This document shows positions 15,885 to 20,672 of a stretch of DNA of 20,672 nucleotides, piece by piece. The notes below the pieces were generated by a model, which saw only the letters and a list, made by a program, of their open reading frames with translations, searched no databases and was not told where the DNA came from. Source of the DNA: Oscillospiraceae bacterium (GTDB lineage Bacteria > Bacillota > Clostridia > Oscillospirales > Ruminococcaceae); the NCBI GenBank assembly GCA_016302225.1, contig JAEDOB010000008.1:1-20672 (forward strand), in the 5' to 3' direction. Position numbers and translations under genes: made by a program. Each line of letters starts with the position of its first letter. Position 1 is the stretch's first letter.

Positions 15885-16250
15885 TTACTGAATAGTCAGC
15901 AGAACGTCGCCTGTGTTTACGGTATCACCCTTTTTAACAGTAATAGAGGTAACCTTACCGGACTTTGAAGCGGGAACGTCATTTTCCATCTTCATTGCTT
16001 CAAGAACGATAACGGGCTGACCTTCGGAAACAGTATCTCCGACATTTACCTTAACATCAAGGATATTACCTGTCATAGGAGCGGTTACGGGTGTTCCCTC
16101 GCCTGCGGGCGCAGCGGGAGCGGCAGGTGCTGCTACGGGTGCAGGAGCGGGAGCTGCAGCCTTAACGGGAGCTGCGGGTGCTGCTCCGCCTACTTCCTCA
16201 ACGGTAACATCATAAGCCTTGCCGTTTACGGTTATATTAAATCTCTTCAT
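15885..16250 (-). CDS. Biotin carboxyl carrier protein (1.3S/OadA-C-terminus type)
   Basis: A free-standing biotin carrier of 121 residues that shuttles CO2 between the two carboxyltransferases. It begins MKRFNITVNGKAYDVTVEE, a short beta segment typical of transcarboxylase 1.3S and decarboxylase gamma/delta-like carriers. A flexible Ala/Pro-rich linker follows (about 21-50). The biotinyl domain carries VLEAMKMEN with Lys87 as the biotin site, TAPMTGNILDVKVNVGD and a closing VNTGDVLLTIQ. It depends on a BirA-type ligase not seen in the window. The start is ATG at 16250 with GGTGG 8 bases upstream, rather than a GTG five codons earlier. It lies 18 bases before the OadA-like gene. Confidence 0.93.
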   Translation of the reverse strand: MKRFNITVNGKAYDVTVEEVGGAAPAAPVKAAAPAPAPVAAPAAPAAPAGEGTPVTAPMTGNILDVKVNVGDTVSEGQPVIVLEAMKMENDVPASKSGKVTSITVKKGDTVNTGDVLLTIQ

Positions 16251-16303
16251 AATTCGTACCACCATTCAAAAGATTTTTTATATGGAAATGCTTGTGTAGA
16301 TTC

Positions 16304-17686
16304 TTAGAAAGGCATATTGCCGTGCTTCTTGGGAAGACGCTTGGTAAGACGCTTTCCGCCCATTGCTTCGATAGCACCGATAAGCTTTGCCCTTACATCG
16401 GAAGGAGCAACGACCTCGCATACCGCACCGTTTACAGCAGCCAGGCAAGCGGAACAATTCTCGGCAGCATACTCGGCAGCAAGCTTTGCTCTGTCAGCGT
16501 TGACATCGGAAGTGCCCGAAAGCTTGTCGTGATACATAAACTCAACTGCGGTTTCGGGAGCAAGCGGAGAAATAACAGCCTTCTCGTAAGCATATACAAC
16601 ATCGGAATTTGCGTTCGCACCTGCCATAGCGATATATGCCGCACCGTAAGCCTTGCCTGTAATAATCGAGAGTTTAAGGCAGGAGGCTTCTGCATAAGAG
16701 TTTGCAAGACGAGCAGCATTTCTTACAGCAGCCGTAGGCTCCGCAGAATCAAAACCCTCGGTGTCAACGATAGTTATAACGGGTATTGAATAGGAGTCGC
16801 AGATACTTACAAATCTTGCGATCTTAGCACAGTCGTCGGAACTGAGCTTGTCCGCAGTCTTATTTGTTGCAGCAATACCAACGGAATATCCTCCGACAGT
16901 TGCCAGCGCCGTGTAAGAAGCCTTACCAAATTTATCGGAAACTTCGATAACACTTCCAACGTCAGCAATAGCTTCGGCAATCTCCGAAGCCGTGCCGCTT
17001 GCAGCCTTAGCGGGGTCTGCAAAATCAAACTCGGGAGCGGGAGAAAGATTATTGGAAGGGAGCATACCAAGAATTTTTCTTGCAGCCTCCATAGCCTTTT
17101 CGTCATTTTCGGCTACAACAGAAGCAAGTCCGCTTTTAGCAGCGTCCTCGGCAGTGCCCTTGCCCTTCTGTGACATCGAGGGCGGGTTGAGGTACAGCTC
17201 CGCATTTTCCGTCATAACAACAAAATCGGCGGAAGCAGCAAGCATAGCCGATGTGCCTGCGCAAACGCCCGAAATAACGGAGATCTGCGGTACAACGCCC
17301 GAAAGGTTTGAAATGTGCATGAGCATTTCGCCGTAAGCGTTAAGCAGATCGGTTCCTTCTTCAATATATCCGCCAATGGAATCGTAAATGCCGACAACGG
17401 GCGCACCGCTTCTTGAAGCCAGCTCCAGAAGTCTGCAAACCTTATGGGCATGAGCCTTTCCGACAGCACCGCCGTCAGCAACGGGGTCCTGAGCAAAAGC
17501 ATAAACGGGATTGCCGTCAACATAGCCGTAAGCAGTCAAAACGCCTGTGCCCGCAAATGAATCAAGCTGAGTATATACGCCGTCGTCAAACAGCAAAGCA
17601 AGCCTCTTTCCCGCAGCCTGAGAAACAGAAGCAGCATTCTTTGCGCTAAGCTCCGAAAAGCTTGCTTTCTGATTTTCTGATAACAT
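16304..17686 (-). CDS. CoA-ester carboxyltransferase (MmdA/PccB/12S family, divergent)
   Basis: A crotonase-fold carboxyltransferase of the family that moves CO2 between biotin and an acyl-CoA (methylmalonyl-, propionyl- or malonyl-CoA). It has 460 residues from the ATG at 17686, which has GGAGG 8 bases before it; 12S and MmdA proteins usually have about 510-520. Two related halves are visible. The N-half has DSIGGYIEEG (102-111) and GVCAGTSAML (140-149). The C-half has VDTEGF, ITGKAYGAAYIAM and ISPLAPETAVEF, and the protein ends KKHGNMPF, the family's typical terminus. The oxyanion-hole motifs differ from the usual DSGGARIQEG and GPCAGG, so the acyl-CoA partner cannot be read off. It is the first gene of a three-gene unit with its own promoter. 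Confidence 0.85.
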   Translation of the reverse strand: MLSENQKASFSELSAKNAASVSQAAGKRLALLFDDGVYTQLDSFAGTGVLTAYGYVDGNPVYAFAQDPVADGGAVGKAHAHKVCRLLELASRSGAPVVGIYDSIGGYIEEGTDLLNAYGEMLMHISNLSGVVPQISVISGVCAGTSAMLAASADFVVMTENAELYLNPPSMSQKGKGTAEDAAKSGLASVVAENDEKAMEAARKILGMLPSNNLSPAPEFDFADPAKAASGTASEIAEAIADVGSVIEVSDKFGKASYTALATVGGYSVGIAATNKTADKLSSDDCAKIARFVSICDSYSIPVITIVDTEGFDSAEPTAAVRNAARLANSYAEASCLKLSIITGKAYGAAYIAMAGANANSDVVYAYEKAVISPLAPETAVEFMYHDKLSGTSDVNADRAKLAAEYAAENCSACLAAVNGAVCEVVAPSDVRAKLIGAIEAMGGKRLTKRLPKKHGNMPF

Positions 17687-17809
17687 AGATTTTCCTCCAA
17701 TCGAAATACTGTAATAATTTCTGCCAATACTCCGCACAAGCTTATATAATGTAAAATGAAAGAACTAATGATGATTCCGAAAAATCGACAGAAAAATACA
17801 ACTATAATT

Positions 17810-17838
17810 ATTATACAACAAAACTTCGTTCAATGCAA
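17810..17838 (-). promoter_or_regulatory. Sigma-A-type promoter of the carboxylase unit
   Basis: On the minus strand TTGCAT (17833-17838) and TATAAT (17810-17815) are spaced by exactly 17 bases. The expected start point is near 17803, giving a leader of roughly 115 bases with no open frame and only a weak 5-bp hairpin (GAAAT/ATTTC, about 17702-17720). The rest of 17687-17913 is AT-rich and shows nothing else I can support; there is no clear terminator after rluB. Confidence 0.8.
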
Positions 17839-17913
17839 GACAGAAAAACAAATATTTTACAGCAGATAAAAAAATTTACATTTGATAAAATCGAATTAAC
17901 ATTTAAAGGAAAA

Positions 17914-18645
17914 TCAATTCTCCTTGCCGATGGCGTTTCTCAATGCACGAAGCTCCTCGGAATTCAGCTCTCTCCAGGTTCCCGGCTTTAACATACCGAG
18001 CTTTACGGGACCGATGGCGGTTCTGCGCAGACGTGCGACCTCCAGACCGACAGCCTCGCACATTTTTCTTATCTGACGGTTTCTTCCCTCTCTGATGACC
18101 ATTTGAAGCACTACCCTGCCCGGCTCATCGGTAAGCACGCTGACAGAAGCGGGCAGAGTTTTTTTGCCGTCTATATCAACGCCTTCCGTAAGGCGAACAA
18201 GCTGTTCATCGGTTATTTCGGGGCGAACGGTCACACGATAGGTTTTTGAAACGTGCTTGCTGGGGTGCATTATCTCATTTGCGAATTTGCCGTCGTTGGT
18301 AAACAGCAGCAGACCTTCGGAATTTCTGTCCAGACGGCCGATTGGATAAACTCTCTCGGGAACGCCCTCCAGCAGCTCGGTAACGCATCTTCTTTCCAGT
18401 TCGTCCGACATTGTGGTGACATAACCTCTGGGCTTATTCAGCATAATGTAGTAAAGCTCTCTCTTTTTGGGACGGAATATCTTTTCGCCGTCAATGGTGA
18501 TGATGTCCCTGATATCCGCCTTATCTCCAAGCTTTACGGGTCTGCCGTTCACCTGAACATGTCCGCCGCTGATAAGCTCCTCCGCCTTTCTCCTTGAACA
18601 ATAGCCGCTTTCGGCGATGATTTTCTGCAATCTTACTTTTTCCAC
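17914..18645 (-). CDS. rluB: RsuA/RluB-family rRNA pseudouridine synthase
   Basis: An enzyme that isomerises uridine to pseudouridine in rRNA (23S U2605 for RluB). The protein has 243 residues. An N-terminal S4 RNA-binding domain (VRLQKIIAESGYCSRRKAEELI, about 4-25, plus GHVQVNGRPV) precedes the catalytic domain, with YPIGRLDRNSEGLLLFTNDG and the catalytic Asp106. EGRNRQIRKMCEAVGLEVARLRR is the other family block. The start is GTG at 18645 with GAGG 8 bases upstream. In Bacillus and many Clostridia rluB follows spmA-spmB; here it follows the carboxypeptidase gene by 10 bases. Its ribosome binding site overlaps the end of that gene. RsuA rather than RluB specificity cannot be excluded from sequence. 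Confidence 0.93.
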   Translation of the reverse strand: MEKVRLQKIIAESGYCSRRKAEELISGGHVQVNGRPVKLGDKADIRDIITIDGEKIFRPKKRELYYIMLNKPRGYVTTMSDELERRCVTELLEGVPERVYPIGRLDRNSEGLLLFTNDGKFANEIMHPSKHVSKTYRVTVRPEITDEQLVRLTEGVDIDGKKTLPASVSVLTDEPGRVVLQMVIREGRNRQIRKMCEAVGLEVARLRRTAIGPVKLGMLKPGTWRELNSEELRALRNAIGKEN

Positions 18646-18655
18646 TAATAAATCC

Positions 18656-19798
18656 TCATTTCAGCAATATTTTTACAAAATCTATGATCTGTTCGTAAAT
18701 GCTCTTTTTTCTTTCGATAACGACTTCATCTATGTCCTCATTTGCGCAAATATCGGCAGACGCTACTTCACTGTCATTATAATAGTAACGGGCAGTTCCC
18801 ACCTTGTCACCCTTTTTCACGGGAGCATAGATAAATCCCGAAATGTCCGTCTTTACGGTGATTTGGCTTCTTTTATCCTCGGTAAATGCGCAGTACGGAA
18901 CATCTTCGAGAGATAATGCACAGCTGTCCCTATTCCCGCCAACAACGTCTATTTCTTTCGGGATATTGCCAATATTCAGCGGATATTTTGTCACCCTGTC
19001 AAAGCCGTAATCGAACAGCTTCATATGGTCGCTCCAATCGGACGGGTCGTTAAGGGTAACGCAAATAAGCGTAATGCCGTCCCGTTCCGCCGCAGACACA
19101 AGGCATCTTCCCGCTTCATCGGTAAAGCCCGTTTTCACGCCGATACAATCGCTGTAAAATGTCAGCAGCTTGTTGGTATTCCGCAGCCATCTGTTATAGG
19201 GCGGATTTCCGAATTTCAGCTGAGCATTCCGACAGCCGCAGATGCTTCGGAAATCCTCATTGTCCAAAGCTTCGGACGTAAGCAGAGCCATATCATACGC
19301 TGTTGAATAATGGTTATCGGAATGCAGACCCGACGGCGTAACAAATGACGTGTTTTCCATTCCGATAAGCCATGCCCGACGATTCATCAGCTTGGCAAAA
19401 TCCTCATAATTCCCCGCAAGCTTAACGGCAGAAGCATTTGCGGCGTCATTTCCTGACGGGAGCATCATTCCGTAGCATAATGCACGCTTTGTGACAATAT
19501 CTCCCTCGGTAAGTCCCATAGACGAACCTTCGACCATTATGGCAGAGCTGTCAACGGTAAATTCCTCGTCAAGACCTCCGCTTTCAAGCACAAGGAGCGT
19601 CGTCATAATTTTTGTCGTGCTTGCCATGGGCAGCTTTAGATTTTCGTTTTTACCGTATATGACCTCGCCCGTTTCAGCTTCCATAAGCACGCAGCCCTTT
19701 GCCGATACGTCAACAGCAGCCGCATCTGCCCGAAATGCCGAAAATGTCCCTATGAAAACCGAAAAAGCAGCTGCCCACGCAATTTTTGCAAATTTCAT
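18656..19798 (-). CDS. D-alanyl-D-alanine carboxypeptidase (DacB/DacF, peptidase S11)
   Basis: A secreted penicillin-binding protein that trims the terminal D-Ala of peptidoglycan stem peptides. It has 380 residues. A signal peptide (MKFAKIAWAAAFSVFIGTF, probable cleavage after ADA near 27) precedes the serine-peptidase domain. The active site is S60-T-T-K63, with SGN (115-117) and KTG (222-224). The C-terminal domain is beta-rich and ends in a Lys-rich amphipathic helix (YEQIIDFVKILLK) that could bind the membrane, as in S11 enzymes. The neighbours ytfI, ytfJ and rluB place it in the dacB position of the sporulation cluster, where the enzyme controls spore-cortex cross-linking in Bacillus. 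A role in vegetative growth is equally compatible. The start is ATG at 19798, with GGCGGTGAT closely upstream. Confidence 0.93.
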   Translation of the reverse strand: MKFAKIAWAAAFSVFIGTFSAFRADAAAVDVSAKGCVLMEAETGEVIYGKNENLKLPMASTTKIMTTLLVLESGGLDEEFTVDSSAIMVEGSSMGLTEGDIVTKRALCYGMMLPSGNDAANASAVKLAGNYEDFAKLMNRRAWLIGMENTSFVTPSGLHSDNHYSTAYDMALLTSEALDNEDFRSICGCRNAQLKFGNPPYNRWLRNTNKLLTFYSDCIGVKTGFTDEAGRCLVSAAERDGITLICVTLNDPSDWSDHMKLFDYGFDRVTKYPLNIGNIPKEIDVVGGNRDSCALSLEDVPYCAFTEDKRSQITVKTDISGFIYAPVKKGDKVGTARYYYNDSEVASADICANEDIDEVVIERKKSIYEQIIDFVKILLK

Positions 19799-19804
19799 TT
19801 CATC

Positions 19805-19839
19805 ACCGCCATAATAAATATATTTAATTCTATGACGGC
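19805..19839 (-). promoter_or_regulatory. Hairpin overlapping the carboxypeptidase ribosome binding site
   Basis: In the 51-base gap between ytfJ and the carboxypeptidase gene, the minus-strand RNA segment GCCGUCAUA (19831-19839) can pair with UAUGGCGGU (19805-19813) over 9 positions, two of them G-U, around a 17-base AU loop. The 3' arm contains most of the GGCGGUGAU ribosome binding region, so folding could reduce translation. It is not a terminator: no T-run follows. Confidence 0.35.
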
Positions 19840-19849
19840 AAACCGAAAA

Positions 19850-20251
19850 TTATTTGCTTTCTTCAATAACAGACTCAGCAGCCTTTTCGTCCTTTTTGAA
19901 AAGTGCGGAGATCTTGTCGAATACCTCGGGAACCATATTGATAACGGCATTTGAAGCGGAGGCGTTCATTGAAAGCTGCAGCAGCTGCACCTCACCTGCG
20001 GGAGAAATGCAGATAAATGCCAGCGGAGATACGGTTATACCGCCGCCCGTGCCGCCGCCGAAGCACTCCTTTTCAGACTTGTTGGGCAGATCGGAACCGC
20101 CTGCCGCAAATCCGCAGGAAACCTTTGATACGGGAATAATGGTAACGCCGCTGTCAAGAACAATAGGTGTTCCCGTGACCGTGTTTGCGTCTACCATATT
20201 CTGAATGTTTGAAAGTGCTGAGTTTACAAGTTCCTTTACCTTGATATCCAT
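19850..20251 (-). CDS. ytfJ: GerW/YtfJ-family sporulation protein
   Basis: YtfJ (GerW) is a sporulation protein whose Bacillus member is needed for normal germination. The 133-residue protein has IIPVSKVSCGFAAGGSD and the Gly-rich block FGGGTGGGITVSPLAFICI, both diagnostic. A helix (EVFDKISALFKKDEKAAES) and an acidic tail follow. The start is the ATG at 20251, 7 bases after GGAG. An ATG six bases upstream is only one base from the GGAG and is therefore rejected; using it would also overlap the preceding stop. No signal peptide is seen. It follows the DUF2953 gene by two bases, the same pair as Bacillus ytfI-ytfJ. Confidence 0.93.
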   Translation of the reverse strand: MDIKVKELVNSALSNIQNMVDANTVTGTPIVLDSGVTIIPVSKVSCGFAAGGSDLPNKSEKECFGGGTGGGITVSPLAFICISPAGEVQLLQLSMNASASNAVINMVPEVFDKISALFKKDEKAAESVIEESK

Positions 20252-20253
20252 GT

Positions 20254-20672
20254 TCATTCTCCTTTTGATTTTTTATCATTATTTTTAAACTTGATGTATG
20301 CTGTAAGCAAAACTAACGCACAAGCAATAATTCTTGCAGGCGTAAGCTCTGCAGCGAAGCTTATTTTAAATACCATATGGGGATAGTTGAAACGGCAGCC
20401 TATATTTACGCTTTTGACCTTAACAATGAACGCCTGCTTCATAAGTGCAAGCAGGTTGTAAACGGCAGCGTTCAGACTTCCGTAAAGCATTGCCGCATTG
20501 AATGCGTCCTCGTCAGCTGCAATAATATTCAGGTCAAGCCCCGTTATTTTCAGAGTTTTCAAAAGCTTTAAAAGCGGCGTTTTGCAGTCCTCCACAAGCG
20601 GGATATAACCTTTCAGCGTGTCCAGCTTTTCGGACAGACTGTCTTTTTTCTCTTTTTTCTTGTCGGCATCGG
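20254..20672 (-). CDS. ytfI: DUF2953/YtfI-like membrane protein, 5' end beyond window
   Basis: The frame is open to the right edge of the window, so the N-terminal part is missing; about 138 residues are seen. The visible part starts with a charged stretch (DADKKKEKKDSLSEKLD), followed by YIPLVEDCKTPLLKLLKTLKI. It continues with LDLNIIAADEDAFNAAMLYG, a hydrophobic helix (LNAAVYNLLALM), the segment VNIGCRFNYPHMVF, a second hydrophobic segment ARIIACALVLLTAYIKF and a Lys-rich C-terminus. This arrangement, with the AMLYG-type middle block, is that of DUF2953 proteins, which precede ytfJ in many Firmicutes. A GTG at 20595 would give 113 residues but lacks a ribosome binding site, and coding continues upstream of it. 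The function is unknown; it is associated with sporulation by context only. Confidence 0.85.
   Translation of the reverse strand, partial: DADKKKEKKDSLSEKLDTLKGYIPLVEDCKTPLLKLLKTLKITGLDLNIIAADEDAFNAAMLYGSLNAAVYNLLALMKQAFIVKVKSVNIGCRFNYPHMVFKISFAAELTPARIIACALVLLTAYIKFKNNDKKSKGE

Noticed and set aside
16100..16190. Repeat-like GC-rich tract in the biotin carrier gene
   Set aside because: It is the Ala/Pro-rich linker usual for biotin carriers, in frame and not a separate repeat element.
17687..17809. Riboswitch, T-box or fatty-acid-type operator in the carboxylase leader
   Set aside because: No conserved riboswitch core, T-box sequence or FapR-like palindrome was seen; only a 5-bp hairpin is present.
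17840..17913. Possible terminator after rluB
   Set aside because: Only an imperfect AT-only pairing before a T7 run is visible; the stem is interrupted and too weak to call.
1..20672. CRISPR array, insertion sequence, prophage, tRNA, rRNA or a new defence system
   Set aside because: I saw no regularly spaced direct repeats, transposase, integrase, phage genes or tRNA-like cloverleaf; apart from the left-edge gene all coding space is accounted for by core genes.

Overview
The window is a low-to-mid GC, Gram-positive (Clostridia) chromosomal segment. Gene content and order point to an anaerobic, spore-forming or spore-derived member of the Oscillospiraceae, Ruminococcus-like. Two conserved Firmicutes neighbourhoods are recognisable: the yicC-remA-gmk-rpoZ-priA-def-fmt-rsmB-rlmN-prpC-prkC-rsgA-thiN-spoVM cluster and the ytfI-ytfJ-dac-rluB sporulation/cell-wall cluster. 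The genus is an inference from gene order and protein style, not from a database search. Every gene except the first is on the minus strand.

Layout by position. (1) 1-431, plus strand: the 3' part of an unrecognised small protein, possibly of immunity type. It faces the minus-strand genes across a shared hairpin terminator at 453-495. (2) 498-14259, minus strand: one long, tightly packed gene run read from a strong sigma-A-type promoter at 14313-14341. In transcription order it holds yicC, remA, gmk, rpoZ, priA, def, fmt, a YugP-type membrane zinc peptidase, rsmB, rlmN, a PP2C phosphatase, a PASTA kinase, rsgA, thiN and a 29-codon spoVM. Most junctions are a few bases or overlaps. (3) 14421-17838, minus strand: a self-contained three-gene unit with its own promoter (17810-17838) and a strong terminator (14421-14455). 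It encodes a CoA-ester carboxyltransferase, a free biotin carrier protein and an OadA/5S-type pyruvate-oxaloacetate carboxyltransferase. (4) 17914-20672, minus strand: a DUF2953 membrane protein (cut by the window edge), GerW/YtfJ, a D-Ala-D-Ala carboxypeptidase and an RluB/RsuA pseudouridine synthase.

How the genes work together. The long run joins nucleotide and RNA metabolism (Gmk, RpoZ, YicC), replication restart (PriA), N-terminal formyl-Met handling (Fmt, Def), rRNA modification and ribosome assembly (RsmB, RlmN, RsgA), the Ser/Thr phosphorylation switch (PrkC and its phosphatase), thiamine pyrophosphate synthesis, and the RemA and SpoVM developmental proteins. The three-gene carboxylase set has the same parts as the soluble Propionibacterium transcarboxylase (12S, 1.3S, 5S), with no membrane sodium-pump subunit beside it.

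Most of the window is ordinary core genome. I see no CRISPR array, transposon, prophage, tRNA or rRNA, and no clear new system. The items most worth a second look are the tiny spoVM with a perfect palindrome against its ribosome binding site, the carboxylase trio with a divergent CoA-ester subunit, genes missing from both conserved clusters, and the unknown gene at the left edge. No gene-free stretch exceeds 300 bases; the three longest (432-497 plus 588-642, 14260-14468, 17687-17913) hold the terminators, promoters and hairpins listed.
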